DNA from: Nitrospirota bacterium
GTDB taxonomy: Bacteria > Nitrospirota > Leptospirillia > Leptospirillales > Leptospirillaceae
Direction: 5' to 3'
DNA: 38,976 bases
Assembly: GCA_027366615.1 (NCBI GenBank)
Contig: DAHXNG010000116.1
Location: 1 to 38,976 of the forward strand
Shown here: positions 8,749 to 16,222 of the stretch, piece after piece
Layout: the number at the start of each line of letters is the position of its first letter
How positions within the stretch are numbered: the first letter of the stretch is position 1
The notes under the pieces: generated by a model
The model's database searches: none
Told to the model about the DNA's origin: nothing
Seen by the model: the letters and a program-made list of their open reading frames with translations, nothing else
Position numbers and translations under genes: made by a program

Positions 8749-9102
8749 CTTTCTCTCCTCCGGATCATAAAACAACCTTAAACAACCTTTTACCACACAC
8801 ACGCGTCTTGGTGGTACTGATGGTCCATGATACTCTTATCGGGAGCATTTTCCAAAACTGTAATGGAGACTCTCTTTTCCTCTTTCCGAACGGCCAGACA
8901 ATCCGGAAGGCTTCAAGTAAAACATTTACGAACAAATAACAACCTTTATGTCACAATATGAGCAAACAGATTACCCTCGCCTCATTTCCGATTCCCAGTA
9001 AAACAAGCCAAACAAGGACGAAAGGACATGGTATGACAATTGCAATATATTCAGCAGGGAACAATGATATGGTATCGATCAGGATCGAAGGAGAAGAATC
9101 CC
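8749..9102. other. Divergent intergenic region, AT-rich
   Basis: About 350 bases without a gene, clearly more AT-rich than its surroundings. It holds the minus-strand sigma-28-type promoter at 8836-8862 and the leader of the chemoreceptor gene. On the plus strand it should contain the promoter of the small gene at 9103, but I see no convincing -35/-10 pair there. No tRNA, repeat array or terminator was found. Confidence 0.6.
8836..8862 (-). promoter_or_regulatory. Sigma-28 (FliA)-type promoter for the chemotaxis operon
   Basis: Read on the minus strand, TACAGTTT (8862-8855), then 11 bases, then CCCGATAA (8843-8836). The enterobacterial FliA consensus is TAAAGTTT-N11-GCCGATAA, so each half matches at seven of eight positions with exact spacing. 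The predicted transcript start is about 80 bases upstream of the chemoreceptor ATG. It ties the MCP/ODP/CheV genes to late flagellar gene expression. Confidence 0.75.
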
Positions 9103-9273
9103 ATGGAGAGTGACACCAGGAAAGCCAGCGATATTGAGACCGAGAGCGGGGAGGATTTGCGCGAGAGCGCCTTTCTAGAGGACGAACACGAAGGAGAGAT
9201 CAGCCCCATCGACGGCTGGATCGACTCTGTCACCGACGCGGCCGACAAGTTTTTTTCCGAGAGCCTTCCTTAA
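9103..9273 (+). CDS. Small acidic hypothetical protein (56 aa)
   Basis: The frame is open from a TTG at 9040, but the ATG at 9103 is preceded by AAGGAG at 9088-9093 with a nine-base spacer, the best start in the frame. The product is strongly acidic (many Glu and Asp in its first 35 residues), probably helical and soluble, and ends DAADKFFSESLP. I recognise no family. It is monocistronic, convergent with the LigB-like gene, and lies in a lower-GC stretch. It could be a small regulator or anti-factor, but nothing in the sequence shows that. Confidence 0.45.
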   Translation: MESDTRKASDIETESGEDLRESAFLEDEHEGEISPIDGWIDSVTDAADKFFSESLP

Positions 9274-9356
9274 CCCGGAGACATCCCACGCGTCCCTATC
9301 CAAAAACGAAACACTCTCGTCCGCTTCCGGTTCAAATCGAATCACCTCCAGTTACG

Positions 9357-10169
9357 TCACGGTGATTCTTCCACCACTTCAACCGGATCGAAGCTCACCA
9401 GAACCTGCGCAAGACCCTCGATTCTCTCCCGCCCCCAAAGCCGTCCGCCACTTGCCCCCAATCCTCTGAGAAGATGGAGTTCCCGGAGCCTCCCCGGAGG
9501 ATCGAGGAGATCAAGAACCTCCCGCCCCAGAGAGGGAAGAAGTCCCCAGTCGGGAGAGGCGCCCCCCACAAGGGCATCGACAACTCTGTCCGTCCACAGG
9601 GGGATCCTCAGGTCTTCCCTCCCACGGGCCATCTCCAGCGGATTCTGGGAGAGGACTCCCGAGAGGAGCAAAAGGATTTTCTCCCTTTTCTTCGAGGCGA
9701 GATGGCGGAGTGACTCTCCAAGCAGGGAGGCCTGGCGGACACCGCTGAGAGATTGAGAGACCGGGAGAACCGGGGTCGTCCCCTCCGGCAGGAGAAAAAA
9801 GAGCGGGACCGATACGGCGTGATCAATCCCGTGGATTCCCGGAGCTACCGCCATGCCGACCTTCTTCGCCTCCTGAAGGAGCCTCTGCCCCAGGTCGGGC
9901 GATCCGGGCGGATCGTACTGATAGTGGTGGCCAAAGCCTGAAAAGTCCCGGGAGGAGATGTGTTCGGAAGAGAGGTCGAGAAGTGTAATGTGCCGGACCT
10001 GCCATCCTGGAGTATAGGCGATGACGGCATCGAAGGGCTCTGCCGACTGAGCGAAGAGCTCCTGCCGCAATCTGACGAAGGCTCCGGCCATCTCGCGCTC
10101 CGCTCCCCGGAGAAAGGAAGAGAGAAGGTCGGGGCTGTGAGGCGCCATGACAGGCCAGATCCGGATCAT
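9357..10169 (-). CDS. LigB-like class III extradiol dioxygenase superfamily protein
   Basis: A 270-residue protein. It opens with MAPHSPDLL and has GIHGIDHAVSVPLFFL in the middle, which resemble the metal-binding His motifs of the LigB/DODA class III extradiol dioxygenase fold (PHxPxLL and the xDHGxxVPLxxL block). The same fold includes MEMO-like and AmmeMemoRadiSam proteins, so a true ring-cleaving activity is not assured. The start codon overlaps the stop of the Rsm22-like gene (ATGA), so the two are translationally coupled. The C-terminal third (LRELHLLRGLGASGGRLWG) is less conserved. The assignment rests on two motifs only. Confidence 0.6.
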   Translation of the reverse strand: MIRIWPVMAPHSPDLLSSFLRGAEREMAGAFVRLRQELFAQSAEPFDAVIAYTPGWQVRHITLLDLSSEHISSRDFSGFGHHYQYDPPGSPDLGQRLLQEAKKVGMAVAPGIHGIDHAVSVPLFFLLPEGTTPVLPVSQSLSGVRQASLLGESLRHLASKKREKILLLLSGVLSQNPLEMARGREDLRIPLWTDRVVDALVGGASPDWGLLPSLGREVLDLLDPPGRLRELHLLRGLGASGGRLWGRERIEGLAQVLVSFDPVEVVEESP

Positions 10170-11263
10170 GAAGGCTCGCGGCCTCCCGGTTCAAACGGGC
10201 GTCCGTCCGGATGGAAAAGCCTGACGATGGGCCGATCCTTCGGCCAGTCGAAAAGACCGGTCTTCACTGGGGGCCAGTCGGGCGGGGGCGCGATCGTCTC
10301 TCCCCGCCTCAGCCGGGAAAAGTCCCGGGTCAGCTCCCCCTTGTTCCGTGTCAAGAGGCGGATTCTCGCCCATGCCCGTCCGTCGCAGAAATCTCCCCAG
10401 AAAAGACCCTTTTCCCGGTGCAGAGGGGAGACGAGGCGAAGGGCGGGGGCCTGCAGGGGGGACGATCTCGAAAAAAGAAGGTAGGTCATCTTGAGAGCAT
10501 CCTTGACGTGGCCCACCGCTTCGGCCGTCCGCAGAAGCTCTCCGGAAAATCCTGCCGGCCTGTCCTCGTGGCACCAGTTGTCAGGATCGGAAAGCGCCGG
10601 ACAAGGGGCGCTGCGCGACCCGGGACAGGGGGCCAGAAGAACAAGTCCGGGAGTGCGCTCGAGAAGGCTGTCTCCCAGAGACAGAAGAGCTCGTGAGGAT
10701 CGTTTGTCGGCCGGCTCCACAAGAAGAAGAAGACCCTCGGGAGACAAAACGTCGACCACGGCTCCAAAGAGCTCTGCGAAGCCTTCATGGGCCGACTCGT
10801 TTTCGGCGAGGCAGTTCGCCATGGAGACGATGTCCCAGCCTTCGCCCAGAAAAGGTCTCTCAGCCGGCAGAAGAGCCCTTGAATAAGAGAGAGACAGACC
10901 AGACCCGTCCTTGTCACCGGCGATCCGGACCAGCGCCTCTTCCGAGCGGTCGACCATGTGCAGGTCCACCGAGACCGGACAGCTTGCCAAAAGAGTCCGG
11001 GCCAGCGCCAGGGAAAACTCTCCCGTGCCCGAGCCAAGATCGAGAATCCGAAGCCTCTCCTTCCGGAAGAGCTCCGGAGCCCCCCGGAGAAGAATTTCCT
11101 CTCCCAGCGCCTCTCCCTTGGCCCGCCCCACCTCGCCGTAATAGGCGCCATAGGCCTCCCGGCTCTCGGAGCGGTCCATGTAATCCGCAGGGATCGTTCT
11201 TTGGGAGAAGCTCCGGGAGAGTTCCCGGACCTCTCCGATGATCTGGCTCTTTCTGTTTTTCAC
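10166..11263 (-). CDS. Rsm22-like small-ribosomal-subunit methyltransferase
   Basis: A 365-residue SAM-dependent methyltransferase. The N-terminus has the family-typical YMDRSESREAYGAYYG segment, followed by SAM motif I (RILDLGSGTGEFSLALA) and an acidic motif II (VDLHMVDRSEEAL). The second half carries a Cys-rich block, LAPCPGSRSAPCPAL with WCHEDRP. This matches the conserved CPC...CP...WCH cysteines of Rsm22 family proteins, reported to bind an iron-sulfur cluster in mitochondrial METTL17. The likely role is in small-subunit assembly, near or on the 16S rRNA. It is divergent from hisS and coupled to the LigB-like gene downstream. Confidence 0.72.
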   Translation of the reverse strand: MKNRKSQIIGEVRELSRSFSQRTIPADYMDRSESREAYGAYYGEVGRAKGEALGEEILLRGAPELFRKERLRILDLGSGTGEFSLALARTLLASCPVSVDLHMVDRSEEALVRIAGDKDGSGLSLSYSRALLPAERPFLGEGWDIVSMANCLAENESAHEGFAELFGAVVDVLSPEGLLLLVEPADKRSSRALLSLGDSLLERTPGLVLLAPCPGSRSAPCPALSDPDNWCHEDRPAGFSGELLRTAEAVGHVKDALKMTYLLFSRSSPLQAPALRLVSPLHREKGLFWGDFCDGRAWARIRLLTRNKGELTRDFSRLRRGETIAPPPDWPPVKTGLFDWPKDRPIVRLFHPDGRPFEPGGREPS

Positions 11264-11294
11264 AGTCCTCTGATAGAATAAGGGTTCCGGGCGT

Positions 11295-11323
11295 TTTACC
11301 AGACACTAAAAAACAGTTAAAAT
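11295..11323 (+). promoter_or_regulatory. Predicted sigma-70 promoter of hisS
   Basis: TTTACC at 11295-11300 and TAAAAT at 11318-11323 are separated by exactly 17 bases (four and five of six matches to the consensus hexamers), about 75 bases before the hisS ATG. The region lies between divergent genes. Prediction by eye only. Confidence 0.45.
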
Positions 11324-11400
11324 CCTGCGTGACCGGCCATGATACGCGTTTCATCATGGACCGCCGCGAACAGGGATCTCGACAAAGAGGATTTCACTTC

Positions 11401-12684
11401 ATGAAATATCAGGCCCCTCGCGGTGTCAAAGACCTTCTCCCCCCGGAATCCGAGACGTTTCGGCGCCTTGAGGAGGAGCTTCAGGCCCTCTTTGCCCTCT
11501 CCGGCTTCCGGGAGGTCCGGCTTCCGATTTTCGAATCGGCCGCGCTTTTTTCGCGCTCGATCGGCGAGTCGACCGACATCGTCGAGAAGGAGATGTATCT
11601 CTTCGAGGGGAAGGGCGGTGAGCGCCTTGCCCTCCGACCCGAAGGAACCGCCTCTCTTCTCAGGGCCGCCATCGAGCATCGGCTGGCCGAACCCGGACGG
11701 ACGACACGTCTCTCCTATCAGGGTCCGATGTTCCGACACGAGCGCCCCCAGGCCGGGCGCCTCCGGCAGTTTCACCAGGCGGGAGCCGAGATTCTGGGGA
11801 CAAACGATCCCGACACCGATGCCGACCTGATCGCCATGGTCAGCCGGTATGCCAAAAAGACGCGTATCCCCGGATCGACCCTTCTCATCAACAGCATGGG
11901 GTGCGATGCCTGCCGGCCGGCATATCGCGCCCGGCTTGTCGACTATCTCGAAGCCCACAAAAACACCCTCTGCGAAACCTGTCTTCGCAGAACGGCGACA
12001 AACCCCCTCCGCGTTCTCGACTGCAAGGTGGAAGGCTGTCAGGAGGTTCTTGAGGCGGCTCCCCCTCTCACCGAATTTCTCTGCACCTCTTCGCGGGAGC
12101 ACTTCGAGAGTGTCTGCCGTGGGCTTATCGACCAGGATATCCCGTACACACTCTCCCACCGCCTGGTGCGAGGACTCGACTACTACACGGAAACGGCCTT
12201 CGAGTGGGTCTCCGATGCCCTTGGATCCCAGTCAACATGGGCCGCAGGCGGACGCTACAACGGACTTGTCAGCTCTCTCGGTGGCCCCGACATCCCCGGG
12301 GTTGGCCTCGCGATCGGAGTCGAACGGCTCCACCTCCTGCGGGAGAAGGCAGACACCCTTCCCCTCCCGACCGATCCGCCGGTCATGATCGCCCTCCATC
12401 CTCTTGATGAAGCCTCCCGGGGGTACATCCACCGGATCCTTTCGGCACTTCGGGAGGAAAACATCTCCTCGGTCGGACTCTTTGGCCAGTCCCGCCTCAA
12501 GAAGGCCTTTGTCTCGGCGGAGAGGGAAAAAGCCCGATATATCGGGCTGGCAGGAGAAGATGAGCGGGAGAGCAACACCCTCACGATCAAAGACCTTGCA
12601 ACCGGAGCCCAGAAGACGGTTCCGGCCTTCCCTGCGGCCGCACTGGCCAATCTCCTCAGGATGGGGTGGGGAGCGGAGTCCTAG
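11401..12684 (+). CDS. hisS: Histidyl-tRNA synthetase
   Basis: A 427-residue class II aminoacyl-tRNA synthetase that charges tRNA-His. It starts with the typical PRGVKDLLPPES. It has class II motif 2 (FRHERPQAGRLRQFHQ), the HisRS signature RGLDYYTETAFEW, the AGGRYNGLV loop and motif 3 (GVGLAIGVERLHLL). The C-terminal anticodon-binding domain follows (about 330-427). The frame is open to 11329, but the ATG at 11401 has AGAGGA upstream and gives normal family length. An intrinsic terminator follows the gene. Confidence 0.96.
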   Translation: MKYQAPRGVKDLLPPESETFRRLEEELQALFALSGFREVRLPIFESAALFSRSIGESTDIVEKEMYLFEGKGGERLALRPEGTASLLRAAIEHRLAEPGRTTRLSYQGPMFRHERPQAGRLRQFHQAGAEILGTNDPDTDADLIAMVSRYAKKTRIPGSTLLINSMGCDACRPAYRARLVDYLEAHKNTLCETCLRRTATNPLRVLDCKVEGCQEVLEAAPPLTEFLCTSSREHFESVCRGLIDQDIPYTLSHRLVRGLDYYTETAFEWVSDALGSQSTWAAGGRYNGLVSSLGGPDIPGVGLAIGVERLHLLREKADTLPLPTDPPVMIALHPLDEASRGYIHRILSALREENISSVGLFGQSRLKKAFVSAEREKARYIGLAGEDERESNTLTIKDLATGAQKTVPAFPAAALANLLRMGWGAES

Positions 12685-12714
12685 CCCGGGGCTCCGCCCA
12701 TACCCTGATATGTT

Positions 12715-12733
12715 CGGGCCAAGGCCCGCTTTT
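12715..12733 (+). terminator. Intrinsic terminator after hisS
   Basis: Inverted repeat CGGGCC-AA-GGCCCG at 12715-12728 (effectively a five-pair stem with a four-base loop) followed by CTTTT. It lies in the 56-base gap between the convergent hisS and ccoG genes. Confidence 0.6.
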
Positions 12734-12740
12734 GCAACTC

Positions 12741-14072
12741 CTACCCCTGCCCCTTGTTCACGATATAGACCGCCGCATCCTGCCTGAACCGGCCCGGCTT
12801 GGGGGTAAAGCTCTCCACATCCACCCTGAAGTTGTGAAGTCCCGGAGAGAGTTCCCTTCCCGCTTCAACCGTCATGACGATCTTGCGGTGTTCTCCCGGC
12901 GGGATCGACACTGCCGTCTCAGCGAACTTCACACTGGGAGCCGGAAGCCCCTCCTGCCCGATGACAAATCTCTCAGCGCGGGGGGTCTTGTTGTAGATCC
13001 CCACCTCGAACTGGTCGAAGCGCCCCGGAACCTGGCTGAAGGTGACCCTATAGGGTGAATAGGTCGCGATTCCGTAGATAAAGAGCCCCAGAGGAACAAG
13101 GCTGAAGACAGTGGCCACGACAAAACGAACCGTTCCCGGAGAAAGCCGCCGCCCCTTCATGGCTCCCTTCTCGTCGACATAGACGCCGTTTTTGTGGAAG
13201 GTGAGAAGGGAGGGAAGCCCGCGCTTTGCCGAATAATCCTCGCAGACGACAACGCACTCTCCACAATTGATGCACCGGGAATAGTTCTTTGTATCCCGGG
13301 GATCGATATCGATAAAGCAGGACTTCACACAGAGATTGCACCCGGTGCATTCACCCCTGCGGGCGTGGTCGAAAGCGACCTTCAGGGTATCGTCGGTCTT
13401 GAACATGTGCTGCCAGAGGGGATAGGGACAGACCCATTTGCACCAGTAGTGACGGACGAGCAGAAGGTTCAGGAACATGACCCCACCAATGCCCAGGACC
13501 AGCCAGTAGGCGGTAGGGCTCGCTCCTGTCAGAAGATCGTGAAGGAGGCTCTTGGGGGGGATCACATAAGCGGTTATGATCACGGAAACAAGAAGGGAAA
13601 AAAGAGCGACCCCTCCGGCAAAGAGGGTCCACTGACCGATCTTTTTTAGCACCCCGACCTTTTTGGGACGGGCAGCCGAAAGGGTCACCTCCCCGAATCC
13701 CGGACCCAAAGCCGCCGAGCCGAAGGAGAACTTCGCCAGGGCATTGGTCCATTCGGAAAAGGTGTTCTGAAGACAGGCCCATCCGCAGTAGACCATGCCA
13801 AGTACCGCATAGACCGCCGTCATGGCCGATATGACAAAGATCCAGAACGGAAGAATGAGGAAGAAGTCGCTCCACCAGACCTGGTAGCCCATGATAACGA
13901 AGCGTCCGGTGGAGAGATCGATATGGAAGACACCCGTAAAGGGAAGGAGGACGAGAACAACGATGAAGGCCACCTGAACGATGGTCCGCACCTGGGTGAC
14001 CCGAAGACCTGCGGCCTTTTGTGAGGACTTGCCGATCTTCGGCATCGGTATGAGTGGTTGCGTTTGTTCCAT
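12741..14072 (-). CDS. ccoG: cbb3 oxidase accessory iron-sulfur protein CcoG (FixG/RdxA-like)
   Basis: A 443-residue polyferredoxin-type membrane protein. It has several N-terminal helices, the CGWACLQN motif (CGWxCPQ in most CcoG), a further helix with CKWVCPYPLW, and then two 4Fe-4S motifs: CTGCNLCVKSC and CINCGECVVVC. The C-terminal 110 residues form the periplasmic Ig-like CcoG domain (VGIYNKTPRAERFVIG...). CcoG acts as a cupric reductase in the assembly of the copper centre of cbb3 oxidases. It is the last gene of the respiratory cluster, which supports the call. The Pro-to-Leu change in the first Cys motif is a mild divergence. Confidence 0.88.
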   Translation of the reverse strand: MEQTQPLIPMPKIGKSSQKAAGLRVTQVRTIVQVAFIVVLVLLPFTGVFHIDLSTGRFVIMGYQVWWSDFFLILPFWIFVISAMTAVYAVLGMVYCGWACLQNTFSEWTNALAKFSFGSAALGPGFGEVTLSAARPKKVGVLKKIGQWTLFAGGVALFSLLVSVIITAYVIPPKSLLHDLLTGASPTAYWLVLGIGGVMFLNLLLVRHYWCKWVCPYPLWQHMFKTDDTLKVAFDHARRGECTGCNLCVKSCFIDIDPRDTKNYSRCINCGECVVVCEDYSAKRGLPSLLTFHKNGVYVDEKGAMKGRRLSPGTVRFVVATVFSLVPLGLFIYGIATYSPYRVTFSQVPGRFDQFEVGIYNKTPRAERFVIGQEGLPAPSVKFAETAVSIPPGEHRKIVMTVEAGRELSPGLHNFRVDVESFTPKPGRFRQDAAVYIVNKGQG

Positions 14073-14109
14073 GGAAGAGAAGCCCCGCTCGGTTTAAGGA
14101 TGACGGGAC

Positions 14110-14448
14110 CTACTCCTCCCCTTCCTCGTCATGGCCACCCTGACCACCGTCCCGCCCGCCAATAAGACCTGAACCATGGCCTGAACCGTGGCCCGGTTTT
14201 TCAAGCTCGTGCTTAAAATACCAGGAGATCCCGAGATACAGGAAGACCGGTATCAGGATTCCCAGCAGAAAGAACAGGTAGGCAAACCAGGGAAGTCCCA
14301 GAGTGACGTGGACATATCGGGGAAGATAGGCCCATGCCGGGGTCGAAAGAAAAATTACCCCTCCCCCCCATAGTGAACCCAGCAGAAGGGGTTTGTAAAG
14401 AAACCCCTTCCCCCCAGACCTCCCCGTTGAACTTCCAACATGTCTCAC
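14110..14448 (-). CDS. Small membrane protein with His/Gly-rich tail
   Basis: A 112-residue protein with two helices (FLYKPLLLGSLWGGGVIFL and LPWFAYLFFLLGILIPVFLYLGISW). The cytoplasmic or periplasmic tail is rich in Gly, His, Asp and Glu (KPGHGSGHGSG, GGQGGHDEEGEE), which could bind metal. It starts at a GTG overlapping the stop of the upstream CcoN-like gene by one base; the ribosome site is weak, so translational coupling is likely. I recognise no family. Its position between a CcoN-like module and CcoG suggests a role in the same respiratory complex or its metal loading; this is inference. Confidence 0.6.
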   Translation of the reverse strand: MRHVGSSTGRSGGKGFLYKPLLLGSLWGGGVIFLSTPAWAYLPRYVHVTLGLPWFAYLFFLLGILIPVFLYLGISWYFKHELEKPGHGSGHGSGLIGGRDGGQGGHDEEGEE

Positions 14449-15035
14449 TAGGAGCGCCCTTCGCCGGCAGCCGCCACGGTGGCCCCCAGTGACGAAGAAA
14501 TCTCCTCACGCTCGTTTTCCGGAAGGGTTTTCCGCCCTTTCGCCACCTGAACCGTCATGTAGATGTTGTAGGCAAAGATGATGTTGGCAAGAAGGACGAA
14601 GGTGCCGAAGATGCCGACCATCTCCATGTAGGGAGCCTCAACAGGCTTGATGTCGGCGACATTTCCGTGAAGGAGGATCATGCCTCCCTTGTAGCCGGCG
14701 ATGCAGAAGGCCAGGACCATCCCGACGAGGCTGATATTGTGCATCCAGAAATGTATCCGGAGAAGGCGATAGCTATAAAGCGGGCCGGCGAAGATCCGGG
14801 GGACGATGTAGTACATGGAGCCGAAGATCGCCATCTCGACCCAGCCCAGAAGGTTGATATGCGTATGGCCGAGGACAATCAGGTCTGACGGTCCGCCCGC
14901 TCCCGCCTGGACAAAATTCCGGAAGGTCTCCACTCCACCCATCACCGCCCCCCACGAAAACCCGATGATCGCGTACAGAAGGCAGGCATAGTAGAACTTC
15001 ATGATATAGTCCTTGATCCGTTCGTCCCTGGTCAT
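14448..15035 (-). CDS. Short CcoN-like haem-copper oxidase subunit I module (4 TM)
   Basis: A 195-residue protein with four helices. LGHTHINLLGWVEMAIFGSMYYIVPR followed by SYRLLRIHFW aligns by eye with the N-terminal region of CcoN around its low-spin haem ligand (HTNAV...YV...KLAAFHFW). It lacks everything that makes an oxidase: the HH copper-B pair, the haem b3 ligand and the other eight helices. Normal CcoN is about 470 residues. It may bind one b-type haem through the HxH motif. The ORF extends to 15068, but the ATG at 15035 has AGGAGAG a few bases upstream. A paralogue of the same design is encoded at 16223. Function unknown; possibly an electron-transfer subunit. Confidence 0.72.
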   Translation of the reverse strand: MTRDERIKDYIMKFYYACLLYAIIGFSWGAVMGGVETFRNFVQAGAGGPSDLIVLGHTHINLLGWVEMAIFGSMYYIVPRIFAGPLYSYRLLRIHFWMHNISLVGMVLAFCIAGYKGGMILLHGNVADIKPVEAPYMEMVGIFGTFVLLANIIFAYNIYMTVQVAKGRKTLPENEREEISSSLGATVAAAGEGRS

Positions 15036-15089
15036 TGCTCTCTCCTGTTTTTTCCTTGCGGCTATCATTACCTTGTCACTATCCGAAGA

Positions 15090-16217
15090 CTATCTCCGGG
15101 CGTCCATGCAGAGCCGGAAGCCAAAGAAGTCGGAGGCGTAAACCGGCCACGTCGGATTTCTTGCCGTCACGCGGGCGCTATACTGGTCGCTCTTCCACGA
15201 GCCGCCCCGGAGGACATAGTAGCTCTTTCCCTCCACCGGGTGCAGGGCGCCGGTTGCATCGACCCGATAGGCAAAGAAGCGCGCCTTGTTGGCAGTGTTC
15301 CCCGGGTAGGGGCGATAGGGCGAACTCGTCCACTCGAAGACGTTGCCGGCCATGTCGAGCACCCCGTAGGGGCTGGCCCCCATAGAATAGCGATTGACAG
15401 GAGAGGTGTCCCCGACCGTGTAGTTGGCATTAGCCCGCCGCGGATCCCAGACACTCCCCCAGGGCCACATCCTCTTGTCCTGACCACGAGCCGCCTTTTC
15501 CCACTCCTCCTCCGTGCAGAGCCTGGCCCGGCGAAACCTTGCATAATCCCGGGCATTCTCCAGGGACACAAAGGTCACCGGGTAATCTCCCCGCCCGGCG
15601 GGATAGCTCCCGGTCTTCCAGTTGGCCGGGGCCAGATAGTGAAGCTTGTCCACGAAATCCTTGTACTCCCTGTTGGTCACGAGGTGGCGTTCGATGAGAT
15701 AGGGAGGAAGGTAGACCTTGTGGATCGGCTTTTCGTCAAAATTCGCAAAATTGTCCTCGGCCCCCATCCAGAATGGCCCTGCCGGAATCAGGACGAAGCC
15801 CTGGGGGATGCGGTACCCCGAGACGTCAACCTTTATCTGTTCCGTCGGGGAGAGATCCTTTCCTTCTGCCAGCTTCTTTGAGGCCTCCCCCTGGATCATG
15901 GCGTTTTTTGACCCTGGCATCGCCTCTGTAAGCACCCCGCCCATCGGCCTGAACTCCCCGGGCTCTGCCCCGTGCTTTCTGATCGAGGCAGTCGAGAGGC
16001 GAACGATTCGGTTCGAGGCAAGTCCGACCACATGAACGGCCCCTGCGATAAGAATCAGGAGAATAATCGTGATGGCAATCGCTTTCCAGGGAAGCTGCCA
16101 TGGAGACATTTCGGCCGGGGCCAGATCGTCGTCATCGCTGGTAGTGATTTTCTTGCGGGGTTCACCATCGGCCTTTTCAGAGGGAGACTCTTCGTGACCA
16201 TCCTTTAAATCATCCAT
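15090..16217 (-). CDS. Membrane-anchored SUMF/formylglycine-generating-enzyme-like protein
   Basis: A 375-residue protein with an acidic cytoplasmic N-terminus, one helix (AIAITIILLILIAGAVHVVGL, about 50-70) and a large periplasmic FGE-sulfatase domain (from IPAGPFWMGAEDNF to the C-terminal FFGFRLCMDARR). Typical SUMF blocks are present: LVTNREYKDFV, RLCTEEEWEKAARG, YGVLDMAGNVFEW and YYVLRGGSW. The two catalytic cysteines of true formylglycine-generating enzymes are not visible in the RVTARNPTWP region, so enzyme activity on sulfatases is unlikely. SUMF proteins of this kind accompany redox enzymes elsewhere (NirV next to nitrite reductase). Lying between the two CcoN-like genes, it may be a structural or assembly partner of the respiratory complex. 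Confidence 0.78.
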   Translation of the reverse strand: MDDLKDGHEESPSEKADGEPRKKITTSDDDDLAPAEMSPWQLPWKAIAITIILLILIAGAVHVVGLASNRIVRLSTASIRKHGAEPGEFRPMGGVLTEAMPGSKNAMIQGEASKKLAEGKDLSPTEQIKVDVSGYRIPQGFVLIPAGPFWMGAEDNFANFDEKPIHKVYLPPYLIERHLVTNREYKDFVDKLHYLAPANWKTGSYPAGRGDYPVTFVSLENARDYARFRRARLCTEEEWEKAARGQDKRMWPWGSVWDPRRANANYTVGDTSPVNRYSMGASPYGVLDMAGNVFEWTSSPYRPYPGNTANKARFFAYRVDATGALHPVEGKSYYVLRGGSWKSDQYSARVTARNPTWPVYASDFFGFRLCMDARR

Positions 16218-16222
16218 CCTGA

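Noticed and set aside
9328-9350. GGTTCAAATC, tRNA T-arm-like sequence
   Set aside because: No flanking five-pair stem, no acceptor or anticodon arm can be drawn.
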